Shown: one piece after another, positions 26,210-34,077 of the stretch
Position numbering within the stretch: position 1 is the first letter of the stretch
Layout of the letters: every line of letters starts with the position of its first letter
NCBI GenBank assembly: GCA_038869735.1
Contig: JAWCQO010000001.1
Location: 1-64,000 of the forward strand
Direction of reading: 5' to 3'
Length of the DNA: 64,000 nucleotides
DNA from: Candidatus Anstonellales archaeon
GTDB taxonomy: Archaea; Micrarchaeota; Micrarchaeia; Anstonellales; CG1-02-47-40
Translations under genes and position numbers: made by a program
Notes under the pieces: generated by a model
Seen by the model: only the letters and a program-made list of their open reading frames with translations
The model's database searches: none
What the model was told of the DNA's origin: nothing

Positions 26210-27055
26210 ATGGCAAAGATACTCGATGGAAGGGCAATTTCTAAAAAAATAATTAGTGATGTTGCATTGGAAATTAAAAATGAAAGAGCAAAAATAACCT
26301 TAGCTGTCGTTTTGGTAGGAGAAGATGCTGCATCAAAAATATACGTAAGGAAAAAGGAAGAAGCATGTAGGGAGGCAGGGATTATATCAATAAGACGAGA
26401 ACTCCCCTCAAATACGTCGGAGGATGCTCTTTTGAAATTGATATCTGAACTTAATTTTGACAGAAAGGTAGATGGGATATTGGTTCAACTTCCGCTTCCC
26501 CCACATATAAATGAGCGACATATTTGCTCAGCAATTGCGCCTGAAAAGGACGTTGATTGCGCTAATCCTGAAAACGTGGGGAAGTTCTATCTTGGTGAAT
26601 TCTCACTTGCTCCTTGCACGCCAAAAGGAATAATAGAGCTTTTAGAGAGTTATAAAATTAATTTAGCAGGAAAAAGTGTTAGCATAATTGGGAGAAGCAA
26701 CACTGTTGGAAAGCCCCTTGCAATGATGATGCTTTCAAGAGACGCTACAGTAACAATAGCTCACTCTAAGACAAAGAATTTGGAAAAGCATACTGCTAAT
26801 GCAGATGTTGTTGTTTCTGCTACTGGAAAAATTGGACTTATAAAAGGCGAGATGATTAAAAGAGGAGCGATCGTGGTTGACGTAGGGATCAACAGAGTTG
26901 GAAAAAAAGTATATGGAGACGTAGATTTTGAGTCTGCTTCTAAAAAAGCTGGATGGATAAGCCCGGTTCCTGGAGGAGTTGGACCAATGACAGTTGCTGC
27001 TCTGATTCAGAACACTTACTACCTATGGAAAAGATATCATGGCACACAGGTGTAG
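26210..27055 (+). CDS. folD: Bifunctional methylene-THF dehydrogenase/methenyl-THF cyclohydrolase
   Basis: Interconverts methylene-, methenyl- and 10-formyl-tetrahydrofolate with NAD(P). Active-site motifs are [11 protein letters not shown] (catalytic Tyr and Lys), [10 protein letters not shown] and the NAD(P) loop [26 protein letters not shown] closes the chain. ATG 26210 is chosen because the family starts at [10 protein letters not shown] and because the TATA box lies 26 nt upstream; the frame is open from 26177. It is followed after 6 nt by folC. Length is 281 aa, as usual. Confidence 0.96.
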   Translation: MAKILDGRAISKKIISDVALEIKNERAKITLAVVLVGEDAASKIYVRKKEEACREAGIISIRRELPSNTSEDALLKLISELNFDRKVDGILVQLPLPPHINERHICSAIAPEKDVDCANPENVGKFYLGEFSLAPCTPKGIIELLESYKINLAGKSVSIIGRSNTVGKPLAMMMLSRDATVTIAHSKTKNLEKHTANADVVVSATGKIGLIKGEMIKRGAIVVDVGINRVGKKVYGDVDFESASKKAGWISPVPGGVGPMTVAALIQNTYYLWKRYHGTQV

Positions 27056-27061
27056 AGTAAC

Positions 27062-28237
27062 ATGTACAAAAGTGCAAAGGGGAGGATACTTTCACTTAGT
27101 GGACAAGGTATGAAATTTGGACTTGGAAGAATCAAGAAGGCATGCAAACTTCTTGGGCATCCAGAAAAAAAAATTTTGTGTATACACGTTTGCGGGACTG
27201 TTGGAAAAGGTTCGACTACTGCCATGATAGCATCTATTTTGAAAGAAGCTGGATTTAGAGTGGGCGAATTTTATTCTCCACATATTTTGAGTTATAATGA
27301 AAGGATACAGATAAATGGTAAACCCATAAGCGATAAGGATATTGAAGAGTTATATTCTGACATTGCAAAGCTTCCTGTAAGGCTTACTTTCTTTGAGTTT
27401 ACTACCCTCCTTGCCCTCCTTTATTTTGTAAAGAAAAGATGTGACTTTGCAGTGTTGGAGGCAGGATTAGGAGGAAGGTTGGATGCCACGCGTGTGGCTG
27501 GTGGTAAGTATTGCGTAATTACAAGAATAGACTATGACCACACACGGATTCTTGGAGAGAGTTTAGAGGAGATAGCGTATGAGAAATGCGGATTGATTGA
27601 TAAAGGAGCAATAGTTGTTACGATAAAACAAAGAAGAAGTGTGATGGAGACAATAAGAAAACAATGTATGAAAAGAAATGCTAAGTTTATAGTTTCCGAA
27701 GAACTGCCAGATAATTTTCAATTGAAACTATGCGGTTCTTTTCAAAGAGAAAATGCTGGACTTGCCAGAACTCTTGGGATTGAAATTGGAATAGAGGAGG
27801 AGAGTATAAGAAGAGGATTAAAAAATGCATTTGTGCCGGCTAGAATGCAGAGACTCGAAAAACAGGTACTTATTGATTCTGCACATAATCCTGTTGGTAT
27901 AAAGGCACTTGTAAAAGAACTTGAAAAAATGAAGTTTGAAAAACTCACGGTTCTGTTTTCTGCAATGAAAGATAAGGATTATGCAAGTGAGATAAAAATT
28001 CTTGGAAAGAAAGCGGATACGTTTATCTCTACAAACGTTCCTATCAAAAGAGGCGAGAGTCACGAGAAACTTTATAACGAAGCAAAGAAGTATTGTAAAA
28101 GATTAATAGGTGTAAAGAATCCAAAGATGGGATTTGAAATTGCCAAGGGCATTTTAGGAAAGAATGACTTAGTTGTGGTAAGCGGTTCTATGTATCTTCT
28201 ATCGGAAATTTTTGGGAAAGAGGGAGTGGGGATGTGA
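27062..28237 (+). CDS. folC: Folylpolyglutamate/dihydrofolate synthase
   Basis: A Mur-ligase-fold enzyme that adds glutamate to folate (or forms dihydrofolate from dihydropteroate). The P-loop CGTVGKGSTTAM is near residue 43, EAGLGGRLDAT carries the magnesium-binding acid, and DYDHTRILG and DSAHNPVG mark the central and C-terminal domains. The 391-residue length is a little short but complete. It lies between folD and the formyl-THF cyclo-ligase gene, which begins 1 nt after its stop. A paralogous role with a methanopterin or F420 acceptor cannot be excluded, but the neighbours favour folate. Confidence 0.93.
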   Translation: MYKSAKGRILSLSGQGMKFGLGRIKKACKLLGHPEKKILCIHVCGTVGKGSTTAMIASILKEAGFRVGEFYSPHILSYNERIQINGKPISDKDIEELYSDIAKLPVRLTFFEFTTLLALLYFVKKRCDFAVLEAGLGGRLDATRVAGGKYCVITRIDYDHTRILGESLEEIAYEKCGLIDKGAIVVTIKQRRSVMETIRKQCMKRNAKFIVSEELPDNFQLKLCGSFQRENAGLARTLGIEIGIEEESIRRGLKNAFVPARMQRLEKQVLIDSAHNPVGIKALVKELEKMKFEKLTVLFSAMKDKDYASEIKILGKKADTFISTNVPIKRGESHEKLYNEAKKYCKRLIGVKNPKMGFEIAKGILGKNDLVVVSGSMYLLSEIFGKEGVGM

Positions 28238-28238
28238 G

Positions 28239-28808
28239 ATGAAAAACGAAATAAGAAAAAGAATGAAAGAATTAAGAAAGCTCCAAACCGAATCTCAGAT
28301 AATAAAGAAGAGCCATAAAATCGAGGAAAAACTTTTTTCTCTCCCGGAATTTCTAAAATCAAAAAAAGTAATGTTTTATCTCTCAAAGAGAGATGAGGTA
28401 AGAACAGAGAAGATGGTATTGAGAAGCATTTCTGATGGGAAGGCCGTATTTCTCCCTAAAACTGACATTAAAAAGAAGGAGATGAGAGTATATGAAATAA
28501 GCTCTCTTGATCAGTTAGTAATGGGGCCGTATGGGGTTCTAGAACCGCAGGCTCTCGGTAAGGATGCCGAACCAAAAAATATTGAATGTGTAGTTGTACC
28601 GGGGATTGCGTTTGATGTACATGGAAACAGAATTGGACATGGACTTGGATACTACGACAAGTTCTTGAAAAAAGTAGGGAAGGATACCTGCTTGATAGGA
28701 CTGGGGTTTGATTTTCAGATTGTAGGAATTAAAATTCCAACACAGCATTACGACGTTAAGATGAATTTTGTGGTTACAGAAAAAAGGGTAATTAGGTGTG
28801 AGAGATGA
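28239..28808 (+). CDS. 5-formyltetrahydrofolate cyclo-ligase
   Basis: Uses ATP to turn 5-formyl-THF into methenyl-THF, returning the stored form to the one-carbon pool. The N-terminal helix (NEIRKRMKELRKLQ), PKTDIKKKEMRVYEI, and the nucleotide motif VVPGIAFDVHGNRIGHGLGYYDKFL are diagnostic. Start ATG 28239 is one base after the folC stop; a longer frame from 28212 would overlap folC. Its TGA overlaps the ATG of purN. Product 189 aa. Confidence 0.94.
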   Translation: MKNEIRKRMKELRKLQTESQIIKKSHKIEEKLFSLPEFLKSKKVMFYLSKRDEVRTEKMVLRSISDGKAVFLPKTDIKKKEMRVYEISSLDQLVMGPYGVLEPQALGKDAEPKNIECVVVPGIAFDVHGNRIGHGLGYYDKFLKKVGKDTCLIGLGFDFQIVGIKIPTQHYDVKMNFVVTEKRVIRCER

Positions 28809-29419
28809 CTATAAGAATTGCTGTCCTTGCATCTGGCAGAGGAAGCGACTTTCAGTCAATAATAGACGGTATTGAAAAAGGAGAAGTAGACGCAAGAATA
28901 GAGATAATGATTACCGATAATCCAAATGCAGGAGCGATAGAGAGGGCAAAAAAGCATGGTATTCCTTATAGAATAATTGAAAGAAAAAGTTACTCCTCAA
29001 GAGAGGAACATGACTTAGAAATTATGAGAGAATTAGATAAACATAATTTAGACCTTGTTGTGTTGGCAGGATATATGCGCATTATAAAGGCAAGAGAATT
29101 TTTGGAAAAATATAAATGGCGGATAATAAATATACACCCCTCTCTTCTCCCTAAATATGCGGGGGCTCATGCTCAAAGAGATGCTTTTGAGGCAGGTGAG
29201 AAAGTCTCTGGCTACACTATCCATTTTGTAGACGAAAACCTCGACGGTGGACCAATCATTTATCAGGAGGAAGTGGACATTTCCGATTGCAAAACTGCAG
29301 ATGAGGTTGCATCAAAAATTCTTCAAAGAGAGCATATTGGTCTGCCGAAGATTGTGGATTCGTTTGCGAAGGGGAGATATGAAGTTGTTGGAGGAAAAGT
29401 AATTTACAAAAAAGATTAA
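28805..29419 (+). CDS. purN: Phosphoribosylglycinamide formyltransferase
   Basis: Transfers a formyl group from 10-formyl-THF to GAR, step 3 of purine synthesis. Motifs: VLASGRGSDFQSII (phosphate loop), the catalytic Asn/His in IINIHPSLLPKYAG, and VDENLDGGPII with the catalytic Asp. Length 204 aa is standard. It is the last gene of the C1 operon, overlaps the previous stop by ATGA, and its stop overlaps that of the convergent L35Ae gene. Presence of purN supports formyl-THF use in purine synthesis here. Confidence 0.96.
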   Translation: MTIRIAVLASGRGSDFQSIIDGIEKGEVDARIEIMITDNPNAGAIERAKKHGIPYRIIERKSYSSREEHDLEIMRELDKHNLDLVVLAGYMRIIKAREFLEKYKWRIINIHPSLLPKYAGAHAQRDAFEAGEKVSGYTIHFVDENLDGGPIIYQEEVDISDCKTADEVASKILQREHIGLPKIVDSFAKGRYEVVGGKVIYKKD

Positions 29420-29676
29420 GTGATTATTTTTAGCTTTGTACCTATTGCCTGGCCCGGCAAGCCGCGCTTGAACCTTGCAATAACCGAACCCTTGTTCCCA
29501 TGGGCCTTTGAGATTTTGCCTAATATCTCTTTTCCACTTGGGGTTTTCCACAATACTTTTTTACCTAAAAGAGAATGCGCCGTATCTCTATTTGTTATGC
29601 CATCTATTTTGAGTATGTATTGGTTGGTGTATTCTGTCCTTCTTCCTCTACGATAATTTACAATTACTCCTTCCAT
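29416..29676 (-). CDS. rpl35ae: Ribosomal protein L35Ae (eL33)
   Basis: An 86-residue large-subunit protein. The basic start (VIVNYRRGRRTEYTNQYI), GKKVLWKTPSGKEILGKI and KAHGNKGSVIARFKRGLPGQAIGTKL are the family consensus almost throughout. A TTATTAAATAA box on the minus strand about 29 nt upstream suggests a leaderless transcript, divergent from the DHH phosphoesterase gene. Confidence 0.95.
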   Translation of the reverse strand: MEGVIVNYRRGRRTEYTNQYILKIDGITNRDTAHSLLGKKVLWKTPSGKEILGKISKAHGNKGSVIARFKRGLPGQAIGTKLKIIT

Positions 29677-29751
29677 GAGATAAACACCCTTGAGAAAGAG
29701 TATTATTTAATAAGAAGCTTTTATAAAACCTCCAGCCAAGTGATGCAAGAG

Positions 29752-30816
29752 ATGACAAAAACAAGTGAGGGTTTAGGTAAGAAGATAAAAGATACGGCCA
29801 ATGCTTTGCTCGAAGCTTCTCGAAGCGGAGCGTTTGCGCTGATACGATATCACAATGATGCTGATGGTATATGTGCTGCTCTGAGTATAGGAAAGATTTT
29901 TTTTAACCCACCCCCCCTTTTTATTCCATCACATTCTGCAACTTATTCCTTGGAGGAAGCTGAGGATGATGCAGAGATTCTACTTAAAAAAGAAAAACCG
30001 CTGTGCATACTTCTAGATTTTGGCGTAAATGATGAGAGTGTTCGGGCTATTGGAAGATTAAAGGATGAGGGGATAGAGGTACTAATTATAGACCATCATC
30101 CTATTTCAAATAGACTACAGCATGTTGATTTTTTGGTTTCTCCTCTCCTTTATTCGCTTTCGTCCGATTATACGACCGGATTTTTGTGCGCACAAATCGC
30201 TAAATATGCTGGGATAAGTGATAAAAGCGTTGATATGTATGGTAGGGTCTCCATAGCAGGCGATAAAAGTGAGCTTATCAAAGTTGGTGAAAAAGAAAGG
30301 AAGGCCGCAATGATTCTTGAATTTGTTTCGTCATCTTCTGAATTTCCAAAAAATGTGCAGTATTACGAACGTGTGTTAGAGGATAAGGAACTCTTTGATT
30401 CCTTATGGCTGTGTGCAAAAGATAAGTTTGAGAAGATATTAGAAGGGTCAAGGACGTGTACAAGAGTAGTGGAGAAGGAAAAGTGGAAGCTATATTATAT
30501 AAACGTTGATAAACTTACCAAAAGAGAGCATTTTCCTTCAAAAGCAAAAGCATTGACAGTTATCTTTGATGCTATTTGCGAGGTTGAGAGTAAAAAGGCA
30601 GTTATTGTTGTTGGGTGGGGGGATGCGCTAATTGTATTTAGGGCTAATCGTGAAGCCATTGAAGCCGGATTTGATTCAATCAAAGTGATAGAGATGGTTA
30701 AAGCAGAGATTGGTAATGCCATAAGAAGCGGTGGAGGCCATAGGGCTGCTGCAAGCATCCGTACAAAGAGAGGTTTTGGACCGATTATATTGAGAGAAAT
30801 TGAAAGGATGATTTAA
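29752..30816 (+). CDS. DHH-family phosphoesterase, archaeal RecJ-like
   Basis: A DHH/DHHA1 phosphoesterase, probably a single-strand exonuclease or oligonucleotide/cyclic-dinucleotide hydrolase. Motifs: IRYHNDADGICAAL (metal Asp pair), CILLDFGVND, IIDHHPISN (the DHH triad) and the C-terminal nucleic-acid grip SGGGHRAAASI. ATG 29752 is preferred since a TTTATAAA box is 28 nt upstream; ATG 29743 is an alternative, while the frame is open from 29575 inside the L35Ae region. Length about 354 aa. Not to be confused with the second DHH protein at 39788-40729, which is NrnA-like. Confidence 0.85.
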   Translation: MTKTSEGLGKKIKDTANALLEASRSGAFALIRYHNDADGICAALSIGKIFFNPPPLFIPSHSATYSLEEAEDDAEILLKKEKPLCILLDFGVNDESVRAIGRLKDEGIEVLIIDHHPISNRLQHVDFLVSPLLYSLSSDYTTGFLCAQIAKYAGISDKSVDMYGRVSIAGDKSELIKVGEKERKAAMILEFVSSSSEFPKNVQYYERVLEDKELFDSLWLCAKDKFEKILEGSRTCTRVVEKEKWKLYYINVDKLTKREHFPSKAKALTVIFDAICEVESKKAVIVVGWGDALIVFRANREAIEAGFDSIKVIEMVKAEIGNAIRSGGGHRAAASIRTKRGFGPIILREIERMI

Positions 30817-30854
30817 AAACACAGAACAAGATAAATTTCTCAAGAAACTTATAA

Positions 30855-31041
30855 GGGGGTGTGGCGTAACCTGGCAGCGCGGCAGGCTCCAGGACCTGAG
30901 GCTTCGCTTTGAACTGGCGCCTTCGGTGCTTGTGGATGTATCTGGATGTATCTATTCGTTATGGCTTTGAAGGGAAATAGGACAAAGCGTTCCTCTAGGC
31001 AAAGAAACCTGCATGTTAGGGTTCAAATCCCTACATCCCCA
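30855..31041 (+). tRNA. tRNA-Trp (CCA) with a 114-nt intron
   Basis: Acceptor stem GGGGGTG pairs with CATCCCC (31034-31040) and A73 is at 31041. D-arm GCGT/GCGC, anticodon stem GCAGG/CCTGC and T-arm TAGGG/CCCTA with loop TTCAAAT are all complete. Anticodon CCA is at 30889-30891. The intron, about 30893-31006, sits at the canonical 37/38 position. In many euryarchaea this intron contains a C/D guide RNA; here no C/D box set is found inside it. Its splice-site bulge-helix-bulge is less regular than those of the other tRNAs in the window. Confidence 0.93.
30893..31006 (+). other. Intron of tRNA-Trp
   Basis: About 114 nt between positions 37 and 38. It contains a 10-bp tandem repeat (GGATGTATCT twice, near 30936-30955). 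No RUGAUGA/CUGA box pairs were found. Only two of four central-helix pairs form between CTCC and AAAG, so the motif is relaxed or the exact cut is off by a base. Confidence 0.7.
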
Positions 31042-31085
31042 CTTTGTATACATTTCGCTAAGTTGAGGTTGAAAGGAGTTTGGAT

Positions 31086-31796
31086 ATGGAGGAGCAACTT
31101 TACTTAAAAGACTCGTATGCGAGTACCTGTGATTCAAAGATAGTAAGAGTTATAGATGGAAGATTTATCGAGCTTAGTGAAAATCTTTTTTATCCCGGCG
31201 GCGGTGGACAACCTGCCGACGGAGGTAAAATTATTAGAGGAGATGAGGAATTTCAACTAATTTCAGCTAAAAAGGAGGGTGGGTGGATAAGCTACGAAGT
31301 GGAAAAAGAGGGGTTAAGAGAAGGAGATACTGTAAAGTGTATCTTGGATTGGAAGAGAAGGTATAAGCTAATGAGATTGCATAGCGCAGCCCATACACTT
31401 GCAGCTCTTCTTCACAAAGAAAGTGGCGCTCTTATAACGGGAAATCAAATCGACGAAGAAAAAGCAAGGTTCGATTTTTCGTTGGAAAGCTTCGAGAGGA
31501 CAATGTTTGAAAATTGCATAAAAAAGGCAAACGAGTTGTTCTTGAAGAATATTCCAGTAAAAACGTATTATCTTCCCAGAGAAGTAGCTATGAATATGCC
31601 TGGGATAGTAAAGCTAGCGCGAGCGCTACCACCAAGTGTAGAACAACTAAGGATTGTTGAGATAGAGGGAATTGACGTGCAGGCGGATGGAGGAACGCAT
31701 GTAAGGAATCTCTTAGAAGTAGGCCAAATTGAATTTTTAAAGGCTGAAAACAAAGGAAAAAGCAACAGAAGAGTTTATTTTAAGCTCAAGGAGTAG
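31086..31796 (+). CDS. alaX: AlaX-type alanyl-tRNA editing protein
   Basis: A free-standing hydrolase that removes serine or glycine mischarged onto tRNA-Ala. FYPGGGGQPADGG is the AlaX/AlaRS glycine-rich motif, and the zinc ligands are HSAAH in the editing core. The second zinc motif, usually C-x-x-x-H, reads QADGGTHVRN, with the Cys replaced by Asp; this form occurs in some AlaX proteins. ATG 31086 has AAAGGAG about 8 nt upstream; TTG 31080 is the alternative. Length 236 aa fits AlaX-M/L. It follows tRNA-Trp, but the substrate is tRNA-Ala. Confidence 0.92.
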   Translation: MEEQLYLKDSYASTCDSKIVRVIDGRFIELSENLFYPGGGGQPADGGKIIRGDEEFQLISAKKEGGWISYEVEKEGLREGDTVKCILDWKRRYKLMRLHSAAHTLAALLHKESGALITGNQIDEEKARFDFSLESFERTMFENCIKKANELFLKNIPVKTYYLPREVAMNMPGIVKLARALPPSVEQLRIVEIEGIDVQADGGTHVRNLLEVGQIEFLKAENKGKSNRRVYFKLKE

Positions 31797-31804
31797 AACA
31801 ACTT

Positions 31805-31872
31805 CTATATGATGAGATGCAGGTTTGCTGAAAGCTTGAGAAGCGATGAGGATAACCTGGAGCACTGACTTA
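31805..31872 (+). ncRNA. C/D box sRNA predicted to methylate tRNA-Trp C34 and C39
   Basis: All four boxes are present in order: C (ATGATGA, 31809-31815), D' (CTGA, 31828-31831), C' (GCGATGA, 31843-31849), D (CTGA, 31865-31868). The D guide pairs with GCTCCAGG (30886-30893) of the tRNA-Trp precursor, putting C34 opposite the fifth base from box D. The D' guide pairs with AAACCTGCAT (31005-31014), putting C39 opposite the fifth base. Both matches cross a splice site. In Haloferax the same two positions are guided from inside the tRNA-Trp intron; here the guide is a separate gene 0.8 kb downstream. No RNA data, so expression is inferred. Confidence 0.85.
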
Positions 31873-32068
31873 AAAACATTATTGATATCTTGGGTAGTAA
31901 CCCATCTCTTTTATTCGTCTAGCTAAATGTCGTTGGATAACCCACCTGTGCCTGCCAGACATATGTCTCCCACGTTTTTATTTAGAATTATGTGGTAAAG
32001 AGAGCTAGCCTTCTAATTTTTTTAATAAAACAGATTGAAAATACAAAAAATATACATTTTACAAAAAT

Positions 32069-33460
32069 TCAATCGCTTTTTAAGGATAAAGCGTAGTTGG
32101 TAAATTTTGACAATGATGCAATGGCTGAGGAAGGAGAAGGGTAGGTAGGTATCCCATAGCTGTCTAAAATTCTGGTATGCATCTCGGTGTATTCTCCTCC
32201 TGTTGAGACAACGACGAGTGGTTTTCTGCGCATTTGTGATTTTTTTATAAGCATTCTCACTATGTCGGAGTCTATTCCAACTGTTTGAAAAAGAACAATT
32301 ATGACGATTGAGTCGACTTCTGGGTCATCTAAGAGAGCATCAATTGCTAGTTCGTATCTAGCTGTATCTGCATCACCAATTAGATCAAGTGGATTTTTAA
32401 TGTTAGCATATTGTGGGAGTGAAGATCGTAGAAATTTTTTTGTTTGTGAGGAGAATTTAGCAAGAGTCAGACCATATTCCTCTATTGCGTCTGCGGCCAA
32501 TACCCCATTTCCTCCGCCGTTTGTTATTATACCTACTCTCTTTCCATTTGGTTTAGGTTGGGAAAATATTTTTGCAAACCAGAAAAGTTCATCAAGAGTG
32601 CGTGCTTCTATCATATTACATTGTGAAAAGGCGGCTTTGTAGGTCTCGTATGAGCCTGCCATCGCCCCTGTATGGGACTTTGCAGCTTCGCTGCCTAATT
32701 TTCCCTTGCCTGCCTTAAGAACTATAATTGGTTTTTGTTTGGTTATTGCTCGTGAGACTTTCATGAGGCGTTGCCCATCTCGCACTCCTTCAATATACAT
32801 GATTATTATCTCAGTTTTTTCATCTTGTGAGAGATATTCAAGCAGATCGCATTCATTTATCACTGTGGCATTGCCATAGGAAATAAATTTAGAAATTCCA
32901 ATTTCGGCGCGTGCTGAAAGGTCGACTATGCACCCACCGACTGCTCCTGACTGTGAAATGAAGGAGATATTACCTGCTCGTGGTCTACCCATTTTATAGA
33001 GAGGAAGAAAAACGCTGTCGTTTTTTCTAAGAGGATTTAGTACACCCATGCAGTTTGGACCTATTAATGAAATATTGTGCTTGTATGCTATTTGTGCTAT
33101 TTTTCTTTCGTCTTTTGTATTTCCAATCTCTGAAAAGCCGCTGCTGATGACTACTGCTCCCTTTATCTTTTTTTTAGCACATTGCAAAAGAATTTTTGGA
33201 ACTGTCTTTGCGGGCGTTACAATTATTGCACAGTCAACACTATATGGTATTTTTAGAATTGAAGGGTAGGATTTCTTACCCATTATTTCCTTAACGTTTG
33301 GGTTAACCACAAATATTTGTCCACTATATCCGCCTTCAACAAAGTTTCTTAGGATAACATTTCCAATTTTTCCAGGGTCGTTGGATGCACCTATTATTGC
33401 TATTGAGGTTGGCTCAAAAATGGCCCTTAAATTTTTTATCAGAGGTTCTCTATCTTCCAT
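32069..33460 (-). CDS. acdA: ADP-forming acetyl-CoA synthetase, alpha subunit
   Basis: Converts acyl-CoA, ADP and phosphate to acid, CoA and ATP, the archaeal route of energy saving in peptide or sugar fermentation. The CoA-binding Rossmann domain is at the N-terminus (IAIIGASNDPGKIGN), the succinyl-CoA-ligase-like domain follows (LIGPNCMGVLNP), and the phospho-histidine lies at H263 in KSHTGAMAG. Length 463 aa is usual for a separate alpha subunit. AGGTGA precedes the ATG. The beta subunit gene is 6 nt upstream. Acyl specificity (acetyl, branched-chain or aryl) cannot be read from the sequence. Confidence 0.94.
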   Translation of the reverse strand: MEDREPLIKNLRAIFEPTSIAIIGASNDPGKIGNVILRNFVEGGYSGQIFVVNPNVKEIMGKKSYPSILKIPYSVDCAIIVTPAKTVPKILLQCAKKKIKGAVVISSGFSEIGNTKDERKIAQIAYKHNISLIGPNCMGVLNPLRKNDSVFLPLYKMGRPRAGNISFISQSGAVGGCIVDLSARAEIGISKFISYGNATVINECDLLEYLSQDEKTEIIIMYIEGVRDGQRLMKVSRAITKQKPIIVLKAGKGKLGSEAAKSHTGAMAGSYETYKAAFSQCNMIEARTLDELFWFAKIFSQPKPNGKRVGIITNGGGNGVLAADAIEEYGLTLAKFSSQTKKFLRSSLPQYANIKNPLDLIGDADTARYELAIDALLDDPEVDSIVIIVLFQTVGIDSDIVRMLIKKSQMRRKPLVVVSTGGEYTEMHTRILDSYGIPTYPSPSSAIASLSKFTNYALSLKSD

Positions 33461-33466
33461 TTGAAC

Positions 33467-34075
33467 TCACCTGATTATTTTTGCATCTACTACAAAGGCG
33501 CCATCCCGGTTTGCTATTACTGGATTGAGGTCTATCTCTCGTAAATCTTTTTCTTGTAATAGGCTTGACGTTTTGAGGAGAACATCAACGATTGCCCTTC
33601 TGTTTACTGGTCTTCCAGTGCGAGCCCCGGCTAAAATTGGATAAGAACGTATTTGATGTATCATAGTTTTAGCTTCTTTCTCCGTTATTGGACAAACCCT
33701 GATGGATATGTCCCTTAGGTATTCAGTATAAATCCCACCAAGACCAAAAATAACGACGTGGCCAAACTGAGGGTCTCGTCTTCCTCCCACAATAAGCTCT
33801 ATTCCTCTAATCATCTTCTGTACAAGAATCCCTTTTTTTGATTCTCTGGGGAATCTTCTTTTCATAAGTCGGTATGCGTAGATAAGCTCTCCTGGACTTT
33901 CTATGCCTATCTTAACTGCTCCGACTTCCGTCTTGTGTATTATCTTGTCGGAGATTATTTTGAGAGAAACTGGATATCCAACTCTCTGTGCATGTAAAAG
34001 TGCGGTTTTCTCGTTTTTGGACAGGAAAAAGGGTGCTGTCTTGATACCGTAGGATGAAAGAAGTTCAAAAGGCAC
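33467..34075 (-). CDS. acdB: ADP-forming acetyl-CoA synthetase, beta subunit
   Basis: The ATP-grasp partner of the alpha subunit, taking the phosphate from the phospho-histidine to ADP. YPVSLKIISDKIIHKTEVGAV and VQKMIRGIELIVGGRRDPQFG are ATP-grasp signatures, and the nucleotide-site His/Glu lie in the same block. LREIDLNPVI near the end coordinates magnesium. The 202-residue chain starts at GTG 34075, two bases after the stop of the winged-helix membrane protein gene, with GGGTGCG upstream. It is slightly shorter than most beta subunits (about 230 aa) at the N-terminus. Confidence 0.94.
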   Translation of the reverse strand: MPFELLSSYGIKTAPFFLSKNEKTALLHAQRVGYPVSLKIISDKIIHKTEVGAVKIGIESPGELIYAYRLMKRRFPRESKKGILVQKMIRGIELIVGGRRDPQFGHVVIFGLGGIYTEYLRDISIRVCPITEKEAKTMIHQIRSYPILAGARTGRPVNRRAIVDVLLKTSSLLQEKDLREIDLNPVIANRDGAFVVDAKIIR

Positions 34076-34077
34076 AT

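Noticed and set aside
30893-31006. C/D guide RNA inside the tRNA-Trp intron
   Set aside because: Expected by analogy with Haloferax, but no RUGAUGA and CUGA pair in order was found.
31881-31920. Hairpin TGGGT-AGTA-ACCCA as an H/ACA guide
   Set aside because: A single 5-bp stem with no ACA box at the right distance.
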